5,229 bases of DNA from Treponema sp. (GCA_031288575.1 JAITRD010000017.1:1-5229); one strand, 5' to 3'. Numbered from the stretch's first letter, positions 1-5,202 are shown. A program made the numbers and translations. The notes: a model not told the origin generated them from the letters alone.

Positions 1-70
1 CCCCGGACATGATACGATCCCGGATAGTACAGGAAATACGCTGATATATGGGTATCCGTGGAGAAGCCAT
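1..70 (-). CDS. GntR-family transcriptional regulator, N-terminal fragment (runs off the left edge)
   Basis: Reading the minus strand from the ATG at 70 gives 23 codons with no stop: MASPRIPIYQRIS, then CTIRDRIMSG. This is the characteristic opening of the GntR winged helix-turn-helix domain (P-[IL]-Y-Q-x-I, then I-R-x-R-I-x-S-G, normally followed by a PG...LPSE stretch, which would lie outside the window). A Shine-Dalgarno-like GAGG (complement of 80-83) sits 9 nt upstream of the ATG, which supports this start. The gene is transcribed away from mglB, with 308 bp between the two start codons. That arrangement is typical of a local regulator controlling itself and its neighbour. The effector-binding C-terminal domain is missing, so the subfamily (HutC, FadR, YtrA or the AraR-like type with a sugar-binding domain) cannot be fixed. 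That it regulates the mgl operon is inference from position. Confidence 0.8.
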   Translation of the reverse strand, partial: MASPRIPIYQRISCTIRDRIMSG

Positions 71-94
71 CCGAAACAACCTCAACAGAACCGG

Positions 95-110
95 TAGTAT
101 ACATATACTA
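95..110. promoter_or_regulatory. Candidate operator O1 (palindrome over the gntR -10)
   Basis: TAGTATA and TATACTA form perfect 7-bp inverted arms around a CA centre. The element overlaps the -10 of the divergent regulator gene, a position suited to autorepression. TAGTATAC (95-102) recurs at 159-166, which suggests a repeated recognition sequence. Binding by the adjacent GntR protein is inferred, not shown. Confidence 0.5.
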
Positions 111-133
111 TACCATTAAACGCCGGCTGTCAA
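107..133 (-). promoter_or_regulatory. Promoter of the divergent GntR-type gene
   Basis: On the minus strand a perfect -35 TTGACA (133 to 128) is followed 15 bp later by TATAGT (112 to 107, 5/6 to consensus) preceded by TGG, an extended -10. An alternative -10, TAGTAT (110 to 105), has the ideal 17-bp spacing but only 4/6 matches. Either choice puts the transcription start at about 98-101, giving a leader of roughly 30 nt before the ATG at 70. The -10 lies inside the palindrome at 95-110, so a protein bound there would block this promoter. Confidence 0.6.
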
Positions 134-158
134 GACATAAAAAGGCCCCGCTGTGGGT

Positions 159-167
159 TAGTATACT
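159..167. promoter_or_regulatory. Candidate operator O2 (second TAGTATAC copy)
   Basis: TAGTATACT repeats the left half of O1 exactly over 8 bp and contains the 8-bp palindrome AGTATACT (160-167). It lies 61 bp from O1 centre to centre, between the two divergent promoters. It could be an auxiliary regulator site. The TATACT within it also resembles a -10, but no -35 sits at the right distance. Confidence 0.3.
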
Positions 168-170
168 TTG

Positions 171-206
171 AAATCCGCTAAAAATATTGGTTTCAGCGGA
201 TTTTTT
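171..206 (+). terminator. Stem-loop with T-run in the divergent region
   Basis: AAATCCGCT (171-179) and AGCGGATTT (195-203) are perfect 9-bp arms around a 15-nt loop. The right arm runs into six Ts (201-206), the shape of a rho-independent terminator for + strand transcripts. No + strand gene or convincing promoter lies upstream in the window, so its use as a terminator is unclear. It may instead be part of an intergenic repeat element together with the GC-rich hairpin that follows. Confidence 0.35.
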
Positions 207-209
207 GAG

Positions 210-231
210 CCGCGGGCGCCCGAACCCGCGG
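210..231. repeat. GC-rich inverted repeat
   Basis: CCGCGGG (210-216) and CCCGCGG (225-231) form a 7-bp all-GC stem with an 8-nt loop. The segment also contains the self-complementary sequences CGGGCGCCCG (213-222) and CCCGCGGG (225-232). It lies immediately upstream of the AT-rich mglB promoter, and the composition shift is sharp. Both GAGCCG (207-212) and GCGGGCCG (228-235) recur inside the mglB-mglA gap at 1533-1538 and 1544-1551. Its function is unknown. Confidence 0.45.
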
Positions 232-254
232 GCCGAATTTTCACTATTTTGCCC

Positions 255-283
255 TTGACAAATCTTCTTGTCTGTGTTATAAT
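255..283 (+). promoter_or_regulatory. Consensus sigma-70 promoter P1 of mglB
   Basis: TTGACA (255-260), a 17-bp spacer and TATAAT (278-283) match the housekeeping sigma-factor consensus at all 12 positions. TG at 275-276 adds an extended -10. Transcription should start near 290, leaving a leader of about 89 nt before the mglB ATG. A promoter this strong would normally need repression to be controllable, which fits the palindrome just downstream at 299-322. Confidence 0.9.
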
Positions 284-298
284 ACTTTCATTGTATAT

Positions 299-322
299 AT
301 ACATGTGTACACATACATGTAT
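299..322. promoter_or_regulatory. Candidate operator O3, nested palindrome just downstream of P1
   Basis: ATGTGTACACAT (303-314) is a perfect 12-bp palindrome. It overlaps a second inverted repeat, ATACATGT (299-306) with ACATGTAT (315-322). The core GTGTACAC (305-312) fits the GTnTAnAC pattern known for HutC-type GntR operators. The site starts about 10 bp after the predicted transcription start, where a bound repressor would hinder initiation or early elongation. As RNA the same sequence could form a leader hairpin. The regulator assignment is inferred from the divergent GntR gene. Confidence 0.5.
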
Positions 323-331
323 TGTTATAAT
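323..331 (+). promoter_or_regulatory. Possible second promoter P2 (extended -10 only)
   Basis: TGTTATAAT at 323-331 is an exact copy of the extended -10 of P1 (275-283), 48 bp downstream. The -35 position 17 bp upstream reads ATGTGT (303-308), which is not a consensus hexamer, so any activity would rest on the extended -10. Transcription would start near 338. The candidate operator O3 lies between the two -10 elements. Confidence 0.3.
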
Positions 332-337
332 TATCCA

Positions 338-356
338 AGTCCTATTAAAAAGGACT
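338..356 (+). other. Small leader stem-loop upstream of the mglB ribosome binding site
   Basis: AGTCCT (338-343) and AGGACT (351-356) pair in a 6-bp stem with a 7-nt A/T loop, ending 10 nt before the GGAGG ribosome binding site of mglB (367-371). Five Ts follow at 362-366, but not directly after the stem. It could stabilise the 5' end of the message or affect ribosome access. The stem is short and might be chance. Confidence 0.3.
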
Positions 357-378
357 AACAATTTTTGGAGGTGGTCGA

Positions 379-1482
379 ATGAAAAGAATAACACTAGTGG
401 TTGGGGCGCTTTTACTGAGCTGTACCCTGTTGTTTGCCGCCGGCGGGCAGCAACAACAACAACAACAGCAGTCCGGCGGTTCAAGCCAGATTAGGGTTAC
501 GGCGTTAATAAGAAATCTGAACGAGCAATTCGTAAAGGATTACTCGGAAGTCCTGCGCCGCCTTGCCCGGGAACGGGGGGTGGAGCTGAACCTTCAGGAC
601 GCCAATAACGCCCAGGACACCCAGCTTACCCAGCTTCAAACCGCGATCAACCAGGGATACCGGCTGTTTATTATCATTCCGGTGGAACGGGATCTGTCGG
701 AACAGATGAACAAGATGATCAACGACGTGGGCGGGATTGCGGCCTATTCCAATGTGGCCCCCACGGTGGACAGCCTCAAGATCAGCAAGAATTTCTTCTA
801 TGCATCCTCTCCCGAAACGGTAGCGGGAAGGTATCAGGGGGATATTATCGCGGATTATTTCGATAAATACCCCAATAAGGCCCCGGGGAAGGCGCTGAAC
901 ATGCTGTACATCCGGGGGATGGACGGCTATACGGCCACCAAGTTCCGGGAAATCGGCATGCAGGCGGCGCTGAAGGACCGGGGCTACGCGGTGAAGTACA
1001 TCGCCGCGGATACGGCCAACTGGGCCCCTGATCAGGCCCAGCAGAAGATGGACGCCTGGCTTGCGGCGTATAAGGGCCAGTTCAACGTGGTGGTTGCCCA
1101 GAACGACGGGATGGCCCTGGGCGCGGTGGAATCCCTCATCGCCAATGGGTATACCAAGGCCAATGCCGACGACGGTACCGTCCTCCAGTTCCCGGTCCTT
1201 GGGGTAGACGCCACCCAGGACGCGCTCAATTCCATGAACGAAAGCAAGCTCTACGCCACGGTACTGCAGGACGCGGTCGGTCAGGCTACCACGGCCTTTG
1301 ACGTCATCTATCAATACGCCTCCACCGGTTCCATCCTGGGCAAAGTGGCCAACGGCATCAGTCCCGCCACCCAGACTACGGAAGAAGCCCCTGCCGATGA
1401 CCCCGCGGTTATCGGGCAGTGCTACATGGTTCCCTTTGTGCCGGTTACCAAGGCCAATTACCGGGATTACCTGGCAAAATAG
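379..1482 (+). CDS. mglB: Periplasmic sugar-binding protein, MglB/Peripla_BP_4 type
   Basis: This 367-residue protein is the ligand-binding component of the importer encoded downstream. It has a basic N-terminus, a hydrophobic stretch, and either a lipid-anchoring Cys (C15 in LLSC) or a signal-peptidase I site near FAAGG (19-23). An eight-Gln run (24-31) and a Ser/Gly linker follow. From about residue 38 it is a type I periplasmic binding fold. By-eye alignment to E. coli MglB is good at QQKMDAWL (221-228), QNDGMALGAVESL (241-253) and VLGVDATQDAL (273-283). MglB sugar-contact equivalents F51, N125, R190, W215, N242 and D277 are kept. Others differ: E49, Y184, A186 and Q297 replace Asp14, His152, Asp154 and Asn256. 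The acidic calcium-site loop is also not visible. The family is clear, but galactose or glucose as ligand is not assured. GGAGG (367-371) lies 7 nt before the ATG. Stop is TAG. Confidence 0.85.
   Translation: MKRITLVVGALLLSCTLLFAAGGQQQQQQQQSGGSSQIRVTALIRNLNEQFVKDYSEVLRRLARERGVELNLQDANNAQDTQLTQLQTAINQGYRLFIIIPVERDLSEQMNKMINDVGGIAAYSNVAPTVDSLKISKNFFYASSPETVAGRYQGDIIADYFDKYPNKAPGKALNMLYIRGMDGYTATKFREIGMQAALKDRGYAVKYIAADTANWAPDQAQQKMDAWLAAYKGQFNVVVAQNDGMALGAVESLIANGYTKANADDGTVLQFPVLGVDATQDALNSMNESKLYATVLQDAVGQATTAFDVIYQYASTGSILGKVANGISPATQTTEEAPADDPAVIGQCYMVPFVPVTKANYRDYLAK
448..471 (+). repeat. CAA/CAG trinucleotide run coding poly-Gln
   Basis: Eight consecutive Gln codons (CAG, five CAA, CAG, CAG) lie directly after the predicted secretion leader of the binding protein. 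The run encodes a flexible, low-complexity linker. Slippage in the five-CAA core would add or remove whole Gln codons without shifting the frame, so linker length may vary between strains. Confidence 0.9.
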
Positions 1483-1504
1483 GCCATACATTCATTCCGG
1501 TAAA

Positions 1505-1569
1505 CGGGCCGGTTTCAAAACGCGGTGAGCGCGAGCCGTGGCTGCGGGCCGCGCCCAAAAACCGGCCCG
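1505..1569 (+). repeat. Large GC-rich stem-loop after mglB
   Basis: CGGGCCGGTTT (1505-1515) and AAACCGGCCCG (1559-1569) are perfect 11-bp arms. The 43-nt interior can form a further GC-rich stem, GCGCG (1529-1533) with CGCGC (1550-1554). It begins 22 bp after the mglB stop and has no immediate T-run, so it is not a classic terminator. By analogy with the REP structure after malE in E. coli, it may block 3' exonucleases and stabilise the binding-protein message. That role is inferred. Confidence 0.6.
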
Positions 1570-1599
1570 GAAAAGCGGCGGTCTGTTTTCTCGTAAATT

Positions 1600-1666
1600 C
1601 AAGGCTGTTTTGACAGGCAAGGTATGTCTTTTGTCATGTGATATGTGAAACAGCCTTGGATTTTTT
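1600..1666 (+). terminator. Terminator-like hairpin between mglB and mglA (partial read-through likely)
   Basis: CAAGGCTGTTT (1600-1610) and AAACAGCCTTG (1648-1658) form a perfect 11-bp stem, followed after GA by six Ts (1661-1666). The interior is unusually long at 37 nt and holds a smaller possible stem, TGACA (1611-1615) with TGTCA (1632-1636), so the structure may branch. I see no good promoter between it and mglA at 1735, so transcription of mglA, mglC and the hydrolase probably depends on read-through. This would give more binding protein than membrane components. Confidence 0.65.
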
Positions 1667-1734
1667 GACTGATTGAGATTCCTAGTGGACAGGGCCGTGG
1701 TTATCCGGTAATTGTTTCTTTACGGGGAAGGAAA

Positions 1735-3240
1735 ATGGCAGAGTCGGACTATATACTTGAAATGCTTGAGGTGGTTAAACGGTTCCCCGGGGTACTCGCC
1801 TTAGACAAGGTCGATTTTCGGGTTAAGCCCGGAATGGTCCATGCCCTGATGGGAGAAAACGGCGCCGGTAAATCCACCTTAATGAAGTGTCTGTTCGGTA
1901 TTTACCGGATGGACGGGGGAAATATTATCTTTAAAGGCCGGGAATGTCATTTTAACAGCGCCGCCGATGCCATGGGTACCGGGGTATCGATGATACATCA
2001 GGAGCTGTCTAATGTGCCCGAACGGTCGGTAGCTCAGAATATCTGGCTTGGCAGGGAGCCCCTTAACAAATTGAGGCTGCTTGATCACAAAAAAATGGTT
2101 TCCGATACCAAGACCCTGCTTAAGGGCCTCAACTTCGATTTTAATCCCGATGCCGCCATGAAGGCCCTCTCGATCAGCCAGCAACAGGGCTGCGAAATCG
2201 CCATGGCGGTTTCCTTTAACGCGTCGGTGGTGGTGATGGATGAGCCCACCAGTTCCCTTACCGAAAATGAAGTTTTCCATCTCTTTGATATTATCCGGGA
2301 TCTCCGTTCCAAGGGGGTCGCGATCATATATATTTCCCACAAAATGGAAGAGATTTTCCGTATCGCCGATGTGGTTACGGTGATGCGGGACGGCCGGATA
2401 ATCGGCACCTATCCGGTCAATGAGTTGGACGACAACAAGCTCATCTCCCTGATGGTGGGCCGGGATACCACCCACCGGTTTCCCCCGGTGGAATCGGTCA
2501 TCGGCGAGGTCTGCCTTGAGGTGAAAAACCTCACCGCCTCCAATCCCCGGTCCTTTAAGGATATTAGTTTCGAGCTTCACAAAGGGGAAATCCTGGGAAT
2601 CGGCGGCCTTGTAGGCGCCCAGCGGACCGAGCTGATGGAGGCGATCTTCGGTATCCGGGGGGTGAGCTCGGGGGAGGTGCTGGTTAACGGAAAACCCCTA
2701 AAAAAACTTACCCCCCGGCAGGCGATCGGTTCCGGCATCGGCCTGATTACCGAGGACCGGCGGAATACGGGGATTTTCCCCCTGTTGAGCGTCACCAACA
2801 ATACCGTCATGGCCTCCCTGGTAAACTTTAAAAACAGTATCGGTCTTTTGGATCATAAAAAAATCCTCGAAGTAACGAGCCGGCAAAATCAGCAGCTTAA
2901 AACCAAGACCCCCTCTATGAGTACCCGGGTGGAGGACCTCTCCGGCGGTAATCAGCAGAAGGTTATTCTCAGCCGCTGGCTTATTACCCTGCCGGATATT
3001 CTTATCATGGACGAACCAACCCGGGGCATTGATGTGGGGGCCAAATTTGAAATTTATACGATAATGGGCGAACTGGTTAAGCAGGGCAAGGCCATTATCA
3101 TGGTATCCAGCGAAATGCCGGAGCTTATCGGTATGAGCCACCGAATCCTGGTGCTTTGCGCCGGGAAACTTACCGGCAATCTGAAAAAAGAAGAAGCAAC
3201 CCAGGAATCGATCATGCGGTGTGCTACACAATTTTCTTGA
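1735..3240 (+). CDS. mglA: Sugar ABC importer ATP-binding protein MglA (two ATPase domains)
   Basis: This 501-residue protein is a fused tandem ATPase, near the length of E. coli MglA (506), and powers import through MglC at the inner membrane face. Domain 1 has Walker A GENGAGKST (40-48), a degenerate signature LSISQQQ (145-151), Walker B VVVMDEPTSS (165-174) and switch His H202 in YISHKMEEIF. Domain 2, from about residue 260, has a degenerate Walker A, GLVGAQRT (291-298), with Arg in place of the catalytic Lys. It also has a canonical signature LSGGNQQK (402-409), Walker B IMDEPTRGIDVGAKFEIY (424-441) and SSEMPEL where the switch His would be. This asymmetry is normal for the MglA/RbsA family. 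IWLGREPL and the domain-2 motifs resemble MglA more than RbsA or XylG, though related sugars remain possible. GGGGA (1724-1728) lies 6 nt before the ATG. mglC follows after 12 bp. Confidence 0.93.
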   Translation: MAESDYILEMLEVVKRFPGVLALDKVDFRVKPGMVHALMGENGAGKSTLMKCLFGIYRMDGGNIIFKGRECHFNSAADAMGTGVSMIHQELSNVPERSVAQNIWLGREPLNKLRLLDHKKMVSDTKTLLKGLNFDFNPDAAMKALSISQQQGCEIAMAVSFNASVVVMDEPTSSLTENEVFHLFDIIRDLRSKGVAIIYISHKMEEIFRIADVVTVMRDGRIIGTYPVNELDDNKLISLMVGRDTTHRFPPVESVIGEVCLEVKNLTASNPRSFKDISFELHKGEILGIGGLVGAQRTELMEAIFGIRGVSSGEVLVNGKPLKKLTPRQAIGSGIGLITEDRRNTGIFPLLSVTNNTVMASLVNFKNSIGLLDHKKILEVTSRQNQQLKTKTPSMSTRVEDLSGGNQQKVILSRWLITLPDILIMDEPTRGIDVGAKFEIYTIMGELVKQGKAIIMVSSEMPELIGMSHRILVLCAGKLTGNLKKEEATQESIMRCATQFS

Positions 3241-3252
3241 TGGGGGAGGAAT

Positions 3253-4239
3253 ATGAAAGACCTCAAACAATTTTTAAGCAAAAACACCACGCTGGTGACT
3301 TTTGTTGCGCTTGCCATACTCCTTTCGATCCTGACCCAGGGACGGGCCTTGACCTGGTCGTCGATCAAGACCCTGCTCATCGCCGAGTCGGTTCGGGCCT
3401 TTGCCGCCCTGGGGGTGGGGATGATCATCATCACCCGGGGGATCGACCTCTCCATCGGCTATGTGGTGTGTCTTACCGCTTCCGTGGCCGCGTCCTTTGC
3501 CCAGAACCCGGCCTACGAGTCGGCCATCTACCACGGTATATCCTTCCCCCTTTTCGTTCCGGTTATCGCCGGAATTGCGGCGGGGGGCCTTTTTGGGCTC
3601 TTTAACGGGACCCTGGTGGCCTACGGAAAACTCCCCCCCTTCATCGCTACCTTGGGGACCATGTCCATATCCCGGGGGCTCCAGCTTATCTATACCAAGG
3701 CGGCCATTGTGGGTTCCCTAAAAAACGAATACAAGGCCCTGGCCCAGAATTCCCTGGGCCCTTCCCAGTTTTCCATTCCCTATCTTTCTATTTATGTGCT
3801 GGTGGTGGCGTTTATTATATGGGTGCTGCTGAAACATACCCGGCAGGGGACCCACTTCTATGCCATCGGCGGTAATACCCAGGCCGCGCGGGTTTCGGGG
3901 ATCAATGTGGAACGGGACTTGGTATGCGTATACCTCTATGCGGGTCTCCTCTACGGCATAGCGGGGGTTCTCATGTCAAGCCGGCTTGGTCTGGCCAATG
4001 CCCTGACCGCGAACGGCATGGAACTTGACGCCATAGCGGCGGTTACCGTCGGCGGCGTATCCGGGACCGGCGGGGTTGGAACCGTGGGCGGTATGATCCT
4101 TGGCGTCTTTACCATGGGGCTTATCAACTACGGCATGAGCTTCATGTCCATCGATTCCTACTATCAATTATTGGTAAAAGGGGCTATTATCATCGTGGCG
4201 GTTTTCTTTGATATGAAGAAATACGCGAAACGGGCATAA
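3253..4239 (+). CDS. mglC: Sugar ABC importer permease MglC
   Basis: This 328-residue, very hydrophobic protein is the BPD_transp_2-family membrane subunit and is close in length to E. coli MglC (336). It should dimerise to form the channel used by MglB and MglA. By eye there are about eight to ten membrane segments, for example near 11-28, 43-61, 66-83, 98-120, 176-194, 225-241, 279-295 and 303-320. Family motifs are ITRGIDLSIGY (60-70), PPFIATLGTMSISRG (128-142), AIGGNTQAARVSGINV (204-219), ELDAIAAVTVGGVSGTGGVG (257-276), INYG (291-294) and KGAIIIVAV (309-317). The last four correspond closely to E. coli MglC. A strong purine-rich site (GGGAGGA, 3244-3250) sits only about 3 nt from the ATG. 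That is short, but translational coupling to mglA 12 bp upstream probably helps. The ATG overlapping the mglA stop at 3240 is in another frame. Confidence 0.92.
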   Translation: MKDLKQFLSKNTTLVTFVALAILLSILTQGRALTWSSIKTLLIAESVRAFAALGVGMIIITRGIDLSIGYVVCLTASVAASFAQNPAYESAIYHGISFPLFVPVIAGIAAGGLFGLFNGTLVAYGKLPPFIATLGTMSISRGLQLIYTKAAIVGSLKNEYKALAQNSLGPSQFSIPYLSIYVLVVAFIIWVLLKHTRQGTHFYAIGGNTQAARVSGINVERDLVCVYLYAGLLYGIAGVLMSSRLGLANALTANGMELDAIAAVTVGGVSGTGGVGTVGGMILGVFTMGLINYGMSFMSIDSYYQLLVKGAIIIVAVFFDMKKYAKRA

Positions 4240-4248
4240 GAGAAACCC

Positions 4249-5124
4249 ATGTACCGTCCGGTTAGGATCCTGTCCCTCGGCTTTAGAAATATCCCGGAGG
4301 AACAGATATGGGATACGCTGCGAAGGGAAGCATCCTATATGCCCGACGTGATCGTCCTCCCCGAGGCATGGCTGGGGGACGATTATCCCATGGATGGGTG
4401 CGGCGGCGTTTTGCAACGGGCGGCGGAAATTGCCGCCGCCCTCAATACCTATCTTATCTGTCCCCTCTATCGTCGTACGGATGCCGGTACATGCCGTAAT
4501 TCGGCCTTTCTCTTGGACCGGCAGGGGAAACTCATCCATACCTACGATAAAATCTTCCCCTATTGGACGGAATTTTCCGCAAGCCCCCCCTGCGAAAGCG
4601 GCCAGGATACCCGGGTCATAGCGGCCGACTTTGGGCGTATAGCCGTAACTATTTGTTTTGATGTCAATTTTCCGGCGGTCTGGGAAAAAATAGACGGGAA
4701 CGGCGCCGAGCTGGTTTTGTGGCCCAGCGACTATTCGGCGGGCCGCGCCCTCCAGGCCCACGCCATGACTCACCACTATTATATTGTAAGCGCCACCCGG
4801 TACCCCGATACCGCGGTGTACGATATTTCCGGGGATGAAATGAGTTACCATACCCACGCGGGTGTAGTGGCGGCTAAGACCATCCTGGATCTGGACCGGA
4901 CTGCCTTCCACGAAAATTTTAACCTGGATAAATGTGAAAAACTCCTGGCCAAATATCCCGATATTACGGTTGAAAAAAGATTCCCCCGGGAACAGTGGTT
5001 TATCCTGGCGTCTCACAATGATCGGATCAGCGTAAAAAAGGCCGCCCAGGAATTTGAAATGGAAGATATCAGGACGTATATTCACAGAAGCGGCCGTGAA
5101 ATAAATCCCCGCTTTTTAGCATGA
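4249..5124 (+). CDS. Carbon-nitrogen hydrolase (nitrilase superfamily), substrate unknown
   Basis: This 291-residue cytoplasmic enzyme has no signal peptide. The nitrilase-superfamily catalytic residues are visible: Glu39 in VLPEAW, Lys101 in YDKIFPY, the assisting Glu108 in WTEFS and nucleophile Cys136 in VTICFDVNFP. The WPSDYSAG strand (158-165) is also typical. Such enzymes hydrolyse amides, carbamoyl compounds or, more rarely, nitriles; the sequence does not show which. About 60 residues follow the core (from near 232), with WFILAS and a charged helical C-terminus ending REINPRFLA; this tail is not needed for the basic fold. The ATG lies 9 bp after the mglC stop with only a weak ribosome binding site (AAGAGA, 4238-4243), so translation is probably coupled. 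This suggests the enzyme serves the same pathway as the importer. The next in-frame Met (31) would lose part of the fold. Confidence 0.88.
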   Translation: MYRPVRILSLGFRNIPEEQIWDTLRREASYMPDVIVLPEAWLGDDYPMDGCGGVLQRAAEIAAALNTYLICPLYRRTDAGTCRNSAFLLDRQGKLIHTYDKIFPYWTEFSASPPCESGQDTRVIAADFGRIAVTICFDVNFPAVWEKIDGNGAELVLWPSDYSAGRALQAHAMTHHYYIVSATRYPDTAVYDISGDEMSYHTHAGVVAAKTILDLDRTAFHENFNLDKCEKLLAKYPDITVEKRFPREQWFILASHNDRISVKKAAQEFEMEDIRTYIHRSGREINPRFLA

Positions 5125-5143
5125 AGAACCCCGTCCTAAAACT

Positions 5144-5168
5144 CCCGCGCGGGCGGCTTCCGGGCCGC
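5144..5168 (+). other. GC-rich hairpin downstream of the hydrolase gene
   Basis: CCCGCGCGGG (5144-5153) is a perfect 10-bp palindrome. It abuts GCGGC (5153-5157), which pairs with GCCGC (5164-5168) across a 6-nt loop. The two foldings share one base and may be alternatives. No T-run follows on the + strand, so this is not a convincing terminator; it may mark the message 3' end or be a repeat. No gene is seen in 5125-5229. Confidence 0.35.
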
Positions 5169-5174
5169 TGTAGA

Positions 5175-5202
5175 TTGATTACACTAAAAGCCAGGATATA
5201 AC
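5175..5202 (+). promoter_or_regulatory. Weak candidate promoter near the right edge
   Basis: TTGATT (5175-5180, 4/6) and TATAAC (5197-5202, 5/6) are 16 bp apart, in an AT-rich stretch after the hydrolase gene. It could serve a gene beyond the window, but matches of this quality arise by chance and no start codon with a ribosome site is visible before the end. Confidence 0.22.

Noticed and set aside
158..494. Overlapping 108-residue open frames on both strands across the control region and the start of mglB.
   Set aside because: They run through the promoter, palindromes and mglB leader, lack a convincing ribosome site, have low-complexity or odd composition, and mirror each other on opposite strands.
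505..1491. Long antisense frame opposite mglB; similar ones lie opposite mglA, and one of 305 residues at 4168-5085 lies opposite the hydrolase gene.
   Set aside because: The sense frames encode clear families with intact motifs. The antisense products are rich in His, Gly and Arg and match no fold I recognise, as expected for shadows of GC-biased third positions.
1610..1615. TTGACA inside the mglB-mglA hairpin, as a -35 for a separate mglA promoter.
   Set aside because: No -10-like hexamer lies 15-19 bp downstream; the nearest TGATAT is 23 bp away. The motif falls in the loop of the terminator-like stem.
1665..1693. TTGACT (1665-1670) as the -35 of an mglA promoter after the terminator-like hairpin.
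   Set aside because: The 17-bp-spaced position reads GACAGG, and nearby spacings are no better.
2605..2632. Arg in place of the Walker A Lys in the second MglA ATPase domain, as possible inactivation.
   Set aside because: E. coli MglA has the same GLVGA-K-RT type degenerate loop, so this is a normal family feature rather than a mutation.
3156..3605. Overlapping frame containing an ATG at 3240 in a TGATG junction with the mglA stop.
   Set aside because: That frame is not the MglC frame and gives a Pro/Arg/Gly-rich product over the permease coding sequence. The MglC start at 3253 is supported by its motifs.
4296..4310. GGAGG followed 7 nt later by ATG (4308), resembling a start inside the hydrolase gene.
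   Set aside because: The ATG is out of frame with the nitrilase motifs, and the 63-residue frame it opens is a shadow.
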